64,000 nucleotides of DNA from Desulfosporosinus sp. HMP52. GTDB taxonomy: Bacteria; Bacillota; Desulfitobacteriia; Desulfitobacteriales; Desulfitobacteriaceae. The notes under the pieces were generated by a model. The model searched no databases and was not told the origin of the DNA. It worked only from the letters and a program-made list of their open reading frames with translations. The position numbers and the translations under genes were made by a program. Shown in pieces: positions 34,686-44,271 of the stretch; within the stretch, counting starts at the first letter, position 1, and each line of letters starts with the position of its first letter. Location: NCBI RefSeq assembly GCF_000765145.1, contig NZ_JMGA01000014.1, positions 1 through 64,000 of the forward strand. Direction: 5' to 3'.

Positions 34686-36458
34686 TTAGTAGTTAACAGG
34701 ATAACCCTCTTTTTCAATGATATATTTAGCAATCTCTTGGCGCATGCCAATCATGTCAACGTTCGGACGTTTAACAAGCTTACGCATTCCAGCCAAGACT
34801 GTGTTCAGAGAATCCCCCTTCTCTACGGCACAAAGAACCTCTTTAGCTTGAACTTCAAGAATATTAAAGGCGGCATAGGCACCCAAAGTTGCGGCCTTCT
34901 CAACAAATACTTTGTGCTCATTGGAAACATCAAGAGTTTGGACTTTCTGAGCACGTAGAACGGCACTTTCCATAGCGTAGACTTGGTTGACCATCTCTGC
35001 CATACCTGTTAAGACAAATTGATTATCTTTTAAAGCCATACCTAGGTTTTGTGCTGCTAATCCTGCTGCCATTAAGCAAAGTTTCTTAGCTTTCTGAGTC
35101 ATTTGGTTGAGAGCTTCTAATCCTTCTGCGTTTCCGCCCATTCCGACAGAAACCAAATCTTTACTAACAGCTTGAGCCGCTTGCAGCAAAGGAAGTTCAC
35201 CTGTCATAGCCCTCTTCAGAAGAGTACCCGGAACAAGCAGGCGGTTAATTTCATTGGTTCCTTCAAATAGGCGATTAATACGAGAATCACGATACATGCG
35301 TTCAATCGGATATTCCTTAATAAATCCGTATCCACCATGAATCTGAACCCCTTCGTCTACTGCAAAATCCAGTACTTCAGAGGCATAAACCTTGTTTAAA
35401 GAGCATTCGATAGCGTACTCTTCCAAGGCCTTACCGGCTTCCTTGCGGCAGTCACCTGTCAGATCAAGATCGTGGAATCCGCTCTCCATCAGACCAGCTG
35501 TTCTGTAAACAACACTTTCTGCCATATAAGCTCGGGTAGCAATTTCAGCAATCTTGTTTTGAATTGCTCCAAAAGTATTAAGGGCTACCCCAAATTGTTT
35601 ACGCTCTGAAGCGTATTTTAAAGCAGTCTCTAAAACCACTTGGACACTCCCGATGGCTCCGGCAGCCAGCTTAAAGCGGCCAACATTCAAGATATTAAAA
35701 GCTACAACATGACCACGTCCCAGTTCACCAACGACATTTTCCACCGGAACCATTACATCTTCTAAGATGACTTGACGGGTAGAAGATCCTTTAATACCCA
35801 TTTTTTGCTCTTCAGGTCCCAGAGAAAAACCAGGATAGTCACGTTCGACAATGAAGTTGGTCATTTTTCCATCTACTTTTGCGTAGACCAAGAATACATC
35901 TGCAAAGCCGGCATTGGTGATAAATTGTTTTGTACCGTTAAGGATATAGTGGGTTCCCTCCGGATTAAGAACAGCCGTAGCCTTGGCACCCAGGGCATCT
36001 GATCCTGAACCAGGTTCAGTCAAACAATAGGCAGCAACCTTAGAACCATTAGCAAGCCCGGGAAGATATTTTGCCTTTTGCTCAGGTGTACCAAAATAAA
36101 CGATTGGTAAAGTTCCAATTCCCGTATGAGCCGCATAAGCAACGGCAAAGGACCCTCCACGAGGAACCTCTTCCCCCACTACAACAGTCGCATACTTATC
36201 CATGGATAGTCCTTCAAATTCCTCTGGAATCTCTAACCCCAGTAATCCCAATTCTCCTGCTTGACGCATAAAATCTCGAACAACACCATCTTTTTGCTCC
36301 TCCATTTCCTCTATCTTAGGAGCAACTTCTTTGGTCATAAAATTATGAGCCATTCTCTTAAGCTGTTTATGGTCTTCGTTGATCTCCTCACGTACAAATA
36401 TTTGATCAGGAGCGACTTCAGTCAGTAAAAATCCGCCTCCGCGTAATGCTAATTCCAT
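34686..36458 (-). CDS. fadE: acyl-CoA dehydrogenase
   Basis: 590 residues, FAD enzyme of the first beta-oxidation step. Catalytic core in the first about 400 residues: YCLTEPGSGSDA (FAD/acyl-CoA contact), QFITNAGFADVF, GIKGSSTRQ, IHGGYGFIKEYPIERMYRDSRI and EGTNEINR, with a C-terminal extension (about 430-590) usual for the Bacillus FadE type. GAGGAGG precedes the ATG. Last gene of the fadR-fadN-fadA-fadE unit, but separated from fadA by the palindromic element. Confidence 0.93.
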   Translation of the reverse strand: MELALRGGGFLLTEVAPDQIFVREEINEDHKQLKRMAHNFMTKEVAPKIEEMEEQKDGVVRDFMRQAGELGLLGLEIPEEFEGLSMDKYATVVVGEEVPRGGSFAVAYAAHTGIGTLPIVYFGTPEQKAKYLPGLANGSKVAAYCLTEPGSGSDALGAKATAVLNPEGTHYILNGTKQFITNAGFADVFLVYAKVDGKMTNFIVERDYPGFSLGPEEQKMGIKGSSTRQVILEDVMVPVENVVGELGRGHVVAFNILNVGRFKLAAGAIGSVQVVLETALKYASERKQFGVALNTFGAIQNKIAEIATRAYMAESVVYRTAGLMESGFHDLDLTGDCRKEAGKALEEYAIECSLNKVYASEVLDFAVDEGVQIHGGYGFIKEYPIERMYRDSRINRLFEGTNEINRLLVPGTLLKRAMTGELPLLQAAQAVSKDLVSVGMGGNAEGLEALNQMTQKAKKLCLMAAGLAAQNLGMALKDNQFVLTGMAEMVNQVYAMESAVLRAQKVQTLDVSNEHKVFVEKAATLGAYAAFNILEVQAKEVLCAVEKGDSLNTVLAGMRKLVKRPNVDMIGMRQEIAKYIIEKEGYPVNY

Positions 36459-36912
36459 ATAACATCCTCCTCATTATCGAAGTACGAAGTTCGAGGCTCG
36501 AGGTTCGATTGAAGACGTTGGAGATCAAACGTCTAAACTTTTACCCGAATTTCCCGACTCCGCACCACGCATCTTATCTTTAAGCTTTAATAAAATGGAC
36601 ATCCCTTTACCTGCTCCCACTTCCCGGAAGTCAGCCAGACCGTCCTCGCCAGGTTCCCAGCCCACTCGCCCCTTACTTTCACACCCTCACTCACGTTCCC
36701 AGCCCCGTCGCCAGAAACTAAGGGGCCAATTGCACAGTGAACACTTCAGTGAAGTTCACGCTAACGCGAGTGCCGATGCTGAAGGGCCAATTGCGCCCAG
36801 GTTCACTCCTTTTGAGCGACCCGGAGGTTGGCGCAATTCCTTCAGCATCCAACGAGCCAGTGAAACGAAACGTGTGTGAACAGGGCAATTTGCCCCTTAC
36901 TTTCACAAGACC
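36459..36912. repeat. 454-bp gene-free stretch holding a large palindromic element
   Basis: Positions 36720-36898 form an imperfect long palindrome: outer arms 36720-36744 and 36872-36898, inner arms 36775-36797 and 36830-36849. A 16-bp exact direct repeat, GCCCCTTACTTTCACA, sits at 36668-36683 and 36892-36907. Several local small hairpins lie inside. Open frames on both strands are by-products of the symmetry. It is unusual to find this inside an operon. Confidence 0.7.
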
Positions 36913-38070
36913 CTATAGAAGCTCGTAAATCCCGGCCGCCCCCATACCGCCACCGATACACATTGTCACCATGCCATACTTCAACTTCCTCTTAGTCATT
37001 TCGCTTAAGAGTGTTGCTGTAAGCTTAGCACCGGTACAACCCAGTGGGTGTCCGAAAGCAATTGCTCCACCATTGAGATTCACTTTTGCAGGATCTATCT
37101 CCAGGGTTTTTAGAATCGCTAGAGATTGAGAAGCAAAAGCCTCATTGAGTTCAAATAAATCGATTTGATCCAGGGTTAATCCAACTTGTTTTAAAACTTT
37201 AGGAATGGCCTTGATCGGGCCGATACCCATCAATTCCGGTTCGACGCCGGCCACTGCAAAGCCACGCCAAACTGCAACAGGTTTTAGATCGAGGGCCTTA
37301 ACTTTTTGTTCTGACATAAGTAGAGTCATTGCTGCACCATCACTGGTCTGAGACGAGTTCCCAGCCGTAACCGTACCTCCGGCTTTAAAAGCTGTTCTTA
37401 ATTTAGCAAGGGACTCCGGAGTGGTCTCCGGACGAATTCCTTCGTCTTTAGTGAACCACTTTTCACCGGGTTTTCCATACATGGGAAGTGGAACCGGTAC
37501 TATCTCATCATCAAAACGCCCGCTGCTTTGTGCCGCCCATGCCTTTTGATGACTTGCAGCAGCAAAAGTATCTTGTTGCTCACGAGTTATCTCATATTTC
37601 ATAGCCACATTCTCAGCGGTGATGCCCATTGACACATAGGCCTGTGGAGCATGCTGAACCAAGTAGGGGTTTGGTGCTGGTTTCGCACCACCCATTGGAA
37701 CCATCGACATGCTTTCCGACCCTCCGGCGATCATCACATCTGCCTCACCTAAGCGAATCCGATCGGCAGCCATGGAAATTGCCTGCAATCCGGAAGAGCA
37801 AAAACGATTGATGGTTACCCCGGACACGTCAATCGGAAGTCCGGCGCGCAGTGCCATGATTTTGGCCATATTCATTCCCTGCTCTGCTTCAGGAAATGAG
37901 CAACCTATAATGCAATCATCAATCTCTGCAGGATTAAGTGATGGAACTCTTTTAAGAATATCCTGTATAACATAAGCACCTAAGTCATCCGGACGTACCT
38001 GAGCCAAGCCACCTTTGCCTGATTTGCCAATGGCAGTCCGCTTAGACTGGATAATAAAGGCTTCTTGCAT
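36913..38070 (-). CDS. fadA: acetyl-CoA acyltransferase (3-ketoacyl-CoA thiolase)
   Basis: 385 residues. Last step of beta-oxidation. Nucleophile Cys in [35 protein letters not shown] and the C-terminal Cys in [11 protein letters not shown] are the thiolase signatures. AGGGGGG precedes the ATG. Between fadN (12 bp gap) and the palindromic element. Confidence 0.95.
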   Translation of the reverse strand: MQEAFIIQSKRTAIGKSGKGGLAQVRPDDLGAYVIQDILKRVPSLNPAEIDDCIIGCSFPEAEQGMNMAKIMALRAGLPIDVSGVTINRFCSSGLQAISMAADRIRLGEADVMIAGGSESMSMVPMGGAKPAPNPYLVQHAPQAYVSMGITAENVAMKYEITREQQDTFAAASHQKAWAAQSSGRFDDEIVPVPLPMYGKPGEKWFTKDEGIRPETTPESLAKLRTAFKAGGTVTAGNSSQTSDGAAMTLLMSEQKVKALDLKPVAVWRGFAVAGVEPELMGIGPIKAIPKVLKQVGLTLDQIDLFELNEAFASQSLAILKTLEIDPAKVNLNGGAIAFGHPLGCTGAKLTATLLSEMTKRKLKYGMVTMCIGGGMGAAGIYELL

Positions 38071-38082
38071 GCTTTTCCCCCC

Positions 38083-40470
38083 CTAATTCCGTAATGGCTT
38101 GCCTTTAGCGAGCATATGGCGGATACGATCTTGAGTTTTCGGTTCGCCTACTAAACTCATAAAGGCCTCACGTTCAATATCTAAGAGATATTGCTCATCT
38201 ACGAGCATTCCCGCCGGTCGATCTCCGCCGGTTATGGCATAAGCTACTTTCTTGCCAATATGCTGATCATATTCCGATATATAATTTCCCTCGCGCATTC
38301 CATGGAGAGCTAATTCTAGAGTTGCACGAACTCCGGGTCCACCAACTTTATATTTCTTGGGCAAATTAGGTCTGAAGCTGCGGGCTAAGTCGATGACTCT
38401 CGCCTTGGCATCCAAGATGACATGGTCCGGATTCATGCTATAACGATCGTCCGCCCGTAAGAAACCAAGCTGTCTAGCCTTTTCTGCACTGTTTGAAACC
38501 TGAGCCATAGCCACGATTTCAAATCGTTTGGCAAAGAAATAATCTGGAGCTGCCTGGATACCTGGAAGAATACCTTCCATAGCTCGTATAGCCATTTCCT
38601 TAGTTCCGCCGCCGCCAGGGATTAAGCCAACCCCAACTTCAACTAAGCCCATATAAGTTTCTGATGAAGCTTGAATAGCATGAGAATGTAAGCAAACTTC
38701 ACATCCTCCTCCCAGGGTCATGCCAAAGGGAGCTGCTACCACAGGTTTTTTAGCATATTTCAAAGCCATGGTGCCATTCTGGAATTGACGAACCATGTAA
38801 TCGAGATCATCCCAGTTCTCTTCTTCTGCCTCAAGAAGAATCTGCATCAGGTTAGCACCTACACAGAAATTCTTACCTTGATTCCCGATAACCATGCCCA
38901 GATAGTTTTTATCGACTTCTTCTAATGATTTATGAATCATGGTCAAGATATCTGCACCTATGGAATTGCTTGGTGAGTGGAATTCTAAGCAGGCTACCCC
39001 ATCTCCCAAGTCAATTAGGCTTGCTCCGGCATTGCCTAAGATTTTCTTGCCGTCTTTATGTGCTTGTTTCAGAGAAATCGCATAAGGACTTGATGCTTTT
39101 TTGTGATACTCTCCAGCCTGGAAATAGGAGACTTCTCCGGATTCGCTCTTTTGATAGAAACGCTCATTCCCTTTAGCCAGTAACTCTTCTACCAGAGGCG
39201 GCAAGGTTCCACCTTCGGCAATTACACGATCAGCAATTGTTTTGACTCCCAAGGCATCCCAGATTTCAAAAGGACCCATTTGCCAGTTAAAGCCCCAGCG
39301 CATGCCTTCGTCGATTCCGGAAATATTATCCGCAATGTCATTGGAGATGGTTGCTGCGTAAAGCAGAACCGGCTTTAAGACATTCCAAGCGAACTCTGCT
39401 CCTGCATCTTTGCCATTCACTAAGGTACGAATCTTTTCAGTTAAACCACCTGCAGCTTTGGCTTTTTCCAAAGAAGCAAATTTAACACTTTTCTTGGGAA
39501 CATAGGTCATGGTATGAGGATCAAGAACTTCAACCACTTTACCTTGAGGCCCTTTAGACTTTTTGTAAAAGCCTTGTTTGGTTTTATCTCCAAGCCAACC
39601 ATTGGCCAGCATTGTTTGCATAAATTCCGGTAAGGTGAAATTATCTTTTTCGGCAGGCACCCCAACTGCTACGGTGTTAGCAGTATGGATAAAGGTATCT
39701 AAGCCGACGAGGTCAACTGTTCTAAAGGAAGCACTCTTTGGACGTCCCATTACAGGGCCGGTGAGAGCATCAACTTCATCCACAGATAAGCCGGAACGCA
39801 ACATTTCCTGAAGCGTAACAGCGAGACCAAAAACACCAATACGATTAGCAATAAAATTCGGAGTATCTTTTGCTAAGACAACTCCCTTACCTAGAACCCT
39901 TTCACCGAACTCGGAAATAAAGCTCATTACTTCCGGATCCGTATTAGGGCCGGGGATGATTTCTAAAAGTTTCATATATCGTGGTGGGTTAAAGAAGTGG
40001 GTTCCTAAGAAATTGCGAGTAAAGCTTTCAGGCAAATCACTTACCATAGCTTGTAAAGAAATTCCCGAAGTATTTGAGCTCACGATTGTTCCCGGTCGAA
40101 CAATAGCAGCAATTTTCTTAAATAAATCCACCTTAATATCTAAACGTTCAACGACAACCTCGATCACCCAATCTACTTCGCTCAAGCGACCTAAATCGTC
40201 ACTTAGGTTACCAACTTCAATGCGTTCTGCAAATTCTGGGACTAATAGTGGAGCGGGATTCATTTTTAATAACTTTGTCTTATTACCTTCTGCGATACTA
40301 TTTCGTACCTTGGGATCCTCCAATGTCAATCCGGCTGCTTCTTCTTTAGCCGATAGTTTGGAAGGAACAATATCCAACAACAGGCTCGGGATTCCGGCAT
40401 TGGCCAAGTGCGCTGCAATGGTGCTTCCCATCACCCCTGATCCTATTACCGCTACTTTATGAATCTGCAT
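38083..40470 (-). CDS. fadN: 3-hydroxyacyl-CoA dehydrogenase / enoyl-CoA hydratase
   Basis: 795 residues from ATG 40470 (AGGAGG 6 nt upstream; an ATG two codons earlier is less well spaced). Dehydrogenase part first (VAVIGSGVMGSTIAAHLANAG NAD site, HFFNPPRYMKLLEI), hydratase/isomerase part after about residue 500 (GNQGKNFCVGANL and GMTLGGGCEVCLHS). Domain order as in B. subtilis FadN. Catalyses hydration and oxidation of enoyl-CoA. First enzyme gene of the operon. Confidence 0.93.
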   Translation of the reverse strand: MQIHKVAVIGSGVMGSTIAAHLANAGIPSLLLDIVPSKLSAKEEAAGLTLEDPKVRNSIAEGNKTKLLKMNPAPLLVPEFAERIEVGNLSDDLGRLSEVDWVIEVVVERLDIKVDLFKKIAAIVRPGTIVSSNTSGISLQAMVSDLPESFTRNFLGTHFFNPPRYMKLLEIIPGPNTDPEVMSFISEFGERVLGKGVVLAKDTPNFIANRIGVFGLAVTLQEMLRSGLSVDEVDALTGPVMGRPKSASFRTVDLVGLDTFIHTANTVAVGVPAEKDNFTLPEFMQTMLANGWLGDKTKQGFYKKSKGPQGKVVEVLDPHTMTYVPKKSVKFASLEKAKAAGGLTEKIRTLVNGKDAGAEFAWNVLKPVLLYAATISNDIADNISGIDEGMRWGFNWQMGPFEIWDALGVKTIADRVIAEGGTLPPLVEELLAKGNERFYQKSESGEVSYFQAGEYHKKASSPYAISLKQAHKDGKKILGNAGASLIDLGDGVACLEFHSPSNSIGADILTMIHKSLEEVDKNYLGMVIGNQGKNFCVGANLMQILLEAEEENWDDLDYMVRQFQNGTMALKYAKKPVVAAPFGMTLGGGCEVCLHSHAIQASSETYMGLVEVGVGLIPGGGGTKEMAIRAMEGILPGIQAAPDYFFAKRFEIVAMAQVSNSAEKARQLGFLRADDRYSMNPDHVILDAKARVIDLARSFRPNLPKKYKVGGPGVRATLELALHGMREGNYISEYDQHIGKKVAYAITGGDRPAGMLVDEQYLLDIEREAFMSLVGEPKTQDRIRHMLAKGKPLRN

Positions 40471-40509
40471 TTCCATCCTCCTCTCGTTTCGGTTCAACAG
40501 CACTTCTTC

Positions 40510-41109
40510 TTATTTGATCTCACCTTTTCTTACCTGAAGTGCGCCCTCAAATAAAGCTAGCATTGGCTCTATCCCACTTGTTAGAGTCCGTGGACTTCGA
40601 GCCATAACCCAATCGGTTGTGGCCTCATCTAAGGATCCGAAGATCATTTGACGAGCTACGCGTGTATCCATTTTAGGAACCTCCCCACTTTCTATCCCTT
40701 GCTGGATCACCCCCTCAATAAGGTTAAAATAATCTGATACAGTACTATTAATGGGTAACCGAACCCGCGGATCGGATTGCCTAAGCTCAAGTTGGGTCAC
40801 GATCGCAACTGATCTATTCTGCTCCATATAAGTAAAATGGGTTTTAACAATTGTCCTTAAGCGTGCTTCCGTCGTCCTACACTGGGAGAGCTCCCGGCTT
40901 ACACCGGCAATGAAATCTCCCATGCGTTCCTGAAAAACTCGAATCAGAACATCTTCTTTACTTTTGAAGTATAAATAGATCGTACCATCGGCGACTCCTG
41001 CTAAGCGGGCAATCTTGTTTACCTGACAATGGTGGAAGCCGGATTCTGCAAAAGCTTCAATGGCAGCATCGAGAATCCTTTGAAACTTACCCTCGCGCTG
41101 CGCGTCCAT
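40510..41109 (-). CDS. TetR-family regulator, FadR-like
   Basis: 199 residues. N-terminal TetR HTH (AFAESGFHHCQVNKIARLAGVADGTIYLYFKSKEDVL), C-terminal ligand domain as in the Bacillus FadR (YsiA) group, which binds acyl-CoAs. Heads the fad operon and has a FadR-type box in front of it, so it likely represses itself and fadNAE until long-chain acyl-CoA appears. Confidence 0.85.
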   Translation of the reverse strand: MDAQREGKFQRILDAAIEAFAESGFHHCQVNKIARLAGVADGTIYLYFKSKEDVLIRVFQERMGDFIAGVSRELSQCRTTEARLRTIVKTHFTYMEQNRSVAIVTQLELRQSDPRVRLPINSTVSDYFNLIEGVIQQGIESGEVPKMDTRVARQMIFGSLDEATTDWVMARSPRTLTSGIEPMLALFEGALQVRKGEIK

Positions 41110-41145
41110 AGGATCTGCACCTCACCTCTTGCTATTAGTTTAAAA

Positions 41146-41163
41146 TGAATGAATCACCATTCA
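41146..41163 (-). promoter_or_regulatory. FadR-type operator of fad operon
   Basis: TGAATG-AATCAC-CATTCA: both half sites and the 6-bp spacing equal the B. subtilis FadR consensus as I recall it. Located about 37 bp before the regulator start. Confidence 0.7.
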
Positions 41164-41317
41164 GTAAGACTATCATATCATAGCCTTCAAGAAAAATAAA
41201 TAGATTTTTCAGAACCTTGTACAAATTTTTTCGAGTAAAAATGCAAATCAAATATTTCCAATGAGCACACAATAGTTTTTTTGGAATGACCTTTGTCTGT
41301 TCTTTTCTTGACAAACA

Positions 41318-41345
41318 TTTATGCTGTCGTATGATTACTATATAA
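41318..41345 (+). promoter_or_regulatory. promoter of Cse60-like gene
   Basis: TTGACA (41318-41323), 16 bp, TATGAT (41340-41345), about 58 bp before the TTG start. Good sigma-A match. Confidence 0.6.
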
Positions 41346-41402
41346 ACCCGGAAGATTTGATTTTGCGATCTTTTAACACTGGCCAGTGAAAGGATGAATA
41401 GG

Positions 41403-41573
41403 TTGAAAGTAAAGGTTTTCAGTTCCCCGGATCCTCGTCTCTTAGAAAAGGAAGTCAACCAATGGTTAGAGGATAATAATTGGATCAAAGTGCTTAATAT
41501 TACCCAGAGCACCGGAGCATCCACTGTTCTCTCGATTTGGTATGATGAACCTAATGTGCCGATTCTCGGCTAA
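41403..41573 (+). CDS. Cse60-like small protein
   Basis: 56 residues from TTG 41403 (AAAGG upstream); an ATG three codons earlier lacks spacing. KVKVFSSPDPRLLEKEVNQWLEDN resembles the start of sporulation protein Cse60 and related short proteins. No catalytic motif. A frame on the opposite strand is a shadow. Ended by a strong terminator. Confidence 0.6.
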   Translation: MKVKVFSSPDPRLLEKEVNQWLEDNNWIKVLNITQSTGASTVLSIWYDEPNVPILG

Positions 41574-41591
41574 GACCTGTTTCTTACGACT

Positions 41592-41642
41592 AAAAGGGAT
41601 CGTCGCCTAACTACTGTAAAGTGGTTAGCGACGATCCCTTTT
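41592..41642 (+). terminator. terminator of Cse60-like gene
   Basis: Long hairpin AAAAGGGATCGTCGC ... GCGACGATCCCTTTT followed by AG and T residues. Confidence 0.8.
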
Positions 41643-41731
41643 AGTTAGAAAGATAGGAAACTATTCATGATTATCGGCTAGCGTGAAATACTAATCCACA
41701 GTAAATCATTAAGATGAAAGAGGTACAAATA

Positions 41732-41935
41732 ATGGGCGACCGCATCATAATTGATTATCAGTTATTGCTTTTCTTAATTTTCTCCCTTGGAAGTTTTGCT
41801 TTCGTTGGGTTTATTGTTTACATGATGGCAAAATTCAGTCAATTTCTCAAGTATAAATCCCAAAATGATAAAAAAGTCTTACAGAAGATGGACGAACTGA
41901 TCAATCTCCTGCAGCAATCTGAGAAAAGAGTCTAA
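41732..41935 (+). CDS. small single-span membrane protein
   Basis: 67 residues from ATG 41732 (GAGG 8 nt upstream). One membrane helix (about 8-32) and a charged helical tail (KVLQKMDELINLLQQSEK). Family not recognised. The gene stands alone between the terminator and lutA. Confidence 0.55.
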   Translation: MGDRIIIDYQLLLFLIFSLGSFAFVGFIVYMMAKFSQFLKYKSQNDKKVLQKMDELINLLQQSEKRV

Positions 41936-42125
41936 AACCCATAAAGCTAATTCCGGGAACTCATACAGCTCCAGTCACTACACTTAGTACACAAGGGTGC
42001 ATTGCTAAAGCACCTTAATCAAGTAATTAACCCATATCCCCTATAACCCGCATCAAAATCGGACTTGTTAGGAAATACTAAGACAACTAAGCAAGGATTC
42101 TTGCATTTCCAAAAGGATGGTGTTT

Positions 42126-42854
42126 ATGAAGGTTTCACTTTTTGCAACCTGCCTTACTAATGCCTTGTACCCTGATGTGGATCTAACCATGGCCAAAATA
42201 CTAAAGCACTTAGGCCATTCCGTTGACGTCCCTGAAGGACAAGTCTGTTGCGGACAAATTGCCTTTAATTCCGGCTATGTTGATGATGCCAGGGAAGTTG
42301 CCCGCACTCTTATCGATGCTTTTGAACGCAGCGAAGTAGTAGTAGGCCCCAGCGGTTCCTGTATCGCCATGATTCATCACTATTATCCTACCCTATTTGA
42401 GAAGGAACCTTCTTACCTAAAAAAGGCGGAAGACTTGATCCATAAAAGTTATGAATTTACCCAGTTTGTGGTCGACGTCTTGAAGAAACCGGATCTGGGA
42501 GCACAGTACAAAGCTAAAGCCACTTACCATCCCTCTTGCCATGCCACAAGGCTCTTAGGTATTGGCGAGGCTCCACTAAAATTGCTTCAACACGTAAAAG
42601 GACTAGAACTTCTCCCTTTACCTGAAGCTCAACTTTGCTGCGGATTTGGAGGTACTTTCTCTGTTAAAATGCCCAAAATCTCTGAAGCAATGGTTGCGGA
42701 AAAGGCCCAGCATGTTCTGGATTCCGGAGCAGATATTCTTCTGGGGCTTGACATGGGCTGTCTGATGAATATTTCAGGTTACTTGGAAAAAATTAACAAG
42801 CCCGTCAAAACTATGCACATCATTCAGTTACTCGGGGAGGGAATGAAATCATGA
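42126..42854 (+). CDS. lutA: lactate utilization protein A (Fe-S oxidoreductase)
   Basis: 242 residues from ATG 42126. Two cysteine-rich CCG domains: EGQVCCGQIAFN and PEAQLCCGFGGTFS, as in LutA/LldE and GlpC. With LutB and LutC it forms the L-lactate dehydrogenase complex that feeds electrons to the respiratory chain. Stop overlaps the lutB start (ATGA). Confidence 0.93.
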   Translation: MKVSLFATCLTNALYPDVDLTMAKILKHLGHSVDVPEGQVCCGQIAFNSGYVDDAREVARTLIDAFERSEVVVGPSGSCIAMIHHYYPTLFEKEPSYLKKAEDLIHKSYEFTQFVVDVLKKPDLGAQYKAKATYHPSCHATRLLGIGEAPLKLLQHVKGLELLPLPEAQLCCGFGGTFSVKMPKISEAMVAEKAQHVLDSGADILLGLDMGCLMNISGYLEKINKPVKTMHIIQLLGEGMKS

Positions 42855-44266
42855 CCATGTACAACCAAACCACCGATGAACGGGTGGATAAGGCCCTCGC
42901 CAATAGCTTTTTACGCCAAGCCACTCGCCGAGCAACGGATCGTTTAAGAAACAATAAGTATAAGGCCTCGGCGGAACTGGGAAATTGGGAAGAATGGCGG
43001 GCAGCCGGTGAAGCGATTCGAAAAAATGTCATTTCTAATCTCGATTATTATTTGAATCAACTCATCGAACAAATGGAAAAACGGGGAGTTCATGTGCATC
43101 TAGCGAAAACTCCGGCAGATGCTGTGACAGTCGTACGTAATATAGTGAGTGAGCATAATGCCAAAAATGTTCTTAAATCAAAATCCATGATCTCAGAAGA
43201 AATCCACCTTAATCATGCTTTAGAGGAGGATGGGATCGACGTTGTCGAAACAGATTTAGGGGAATACATTATCCAAATTGCAGGCGAGCCCCCGTCCCAT
43301 ATCATTGTTCCGGCAATGCATAAAACCCGACAGCAAGTTGCTGATTTATTCGAACCTATCGCCGGTCATGCCTTAAGCTCTGACACCCCTACCCTTACTC
43401 GGTTCGTGCGTACTCAAATGAGGGAAAAGTTTCTCCGGGGAGATATTGGAATCACCGGCTGTAACTTTGCCGTAGCCAGTACAGGGAGCATTGTAATGGT
43501 AACTAACGAAGGAAATGGCCGCATGGTCAGTACCCTGCCTCGAGTTCAGATTACCCTCATGGGCATGGAGCGCATCGTTCCTTCTTTTCGAGAGTTAGAT
43601 ATCTTACTTAATCTACTTGCTCGCAGTGCCACAGGACAGCGTTTTTCAAGTTATACAACCATCCTTACTCCCCCCAAGAACACTGCTGACCCAGATGGCC
43701 CGGAAGAATATCACCTGGTTATCCTGGATCATAACCGTTCAGAGATTTTAGGGGACAAACTATTCCGCTCATCCTTAAACTGTATCCGCTGTGGAGCATG
43801 CTTTAATGTTTGTCCAGTCTATCGGCAACTTGGCGGACATGCTTACGGTTCAGTTTATTCCGGGCCAATCGGTTCAGTGATCACGCCTTTATTGGAGAAA
43901 GACTGGAAGAAGTGGGGGCATCTGCCCTATTTCTCCTCCCTATGCGGAGCGTGTTCGGAAGCCTGCCCCGTCCGCATCCCTCTCCACGATCTCTTAGTCA
44001 AGCTAAGAATGCGCAAAACTCAGAGCGGTCATACCCCTCAAGTCGAGCGCCAGATTTTTAAAGCTTATCGTTATTTCTTCACTCGTGAGAAAACCTTGCG
44101 CCGAGCACTTCGGCTGGGAGCACATCTCCAGCGGCCCTTTGTCCGAAATCAGCGGATTACCGGCGGTCCGCCGCCACTTTCCAACTGGACCAATAGCCGC
44201 ACCCTGCCAATGGTGGCACCTAAACCCTTTATGCAACTATGGGCTGATTTAAAGAATAAGAGGTGA
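42851..44266 (+). CDS. lutB: lactate utilization protein B (LUD and 2x[4Fe-4S])
   Basis: 471 residues. LUD domain in the first 300 (KSKSMISEEIHLNHALEEDG), two iron-sulfur motifs near the C-terminus (CIRCGACFNVCPVYR and CGACSEACPVRIPL). Matches LutB/LldF in length and order. GGGGAGGG precedes the start. Its stop overlaps the GTG/ATG region of lutC. Confidence 0.93.
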   Translation: MTMYNQTTDERVDKALANSFLRQATRRATDRLRNNKYKASAELGNWEEWRAAGEAIRKNVISNLDYYLNQLIEQMEKRGVHVHLAKTPADAVTVVRNIVSEHNAKNVLKSKSMISEEIHLNHALEEDGIDVVETDLGEYIIQIAGEPPSHIIVPAMHKTRQQVADLFEPIAGHALSSDTPTLTRFVRTQMREKFLRGDIGITGCNFAVASTGSIVMVTNEGNGRMVSTLPRVQITLMGMERIVPSFRELDILLNLLARSATGQRFSSYTTILTPPKNTADPDGPEEYHLVILDHNRSEILGDKLFRSSLNCIRCGACFNVCPVYRQLGGHAYGSVYSGPIGSVITPLLEKDWKKWGHLPYFSSLCGACSEACPVRIPLHDLLVKLRMRKTQSGHTPQVERQIFKAYRYFFTREKTLRRALRLGAHLQRPFVRNQRITGGPPPLSNWTNSRTLPMVAPKPFMQLWADLKNKR

Positions 44267-44271
44267 ACGCA

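Noticed and set aside
36595-36906. Open frames on both strands in the fadA-fadE gap
   Set aside because: They arise from the long palindrome: the two strands have nearly the same sequence, and no ribosome binding site or motif is seen.
41135-41524. 129-residue minus-strand frame
   Set aside because: It covers the FadR box, a good plus-strand promoter and the Cse60-like gene on the other strand; its residues show no protein character.
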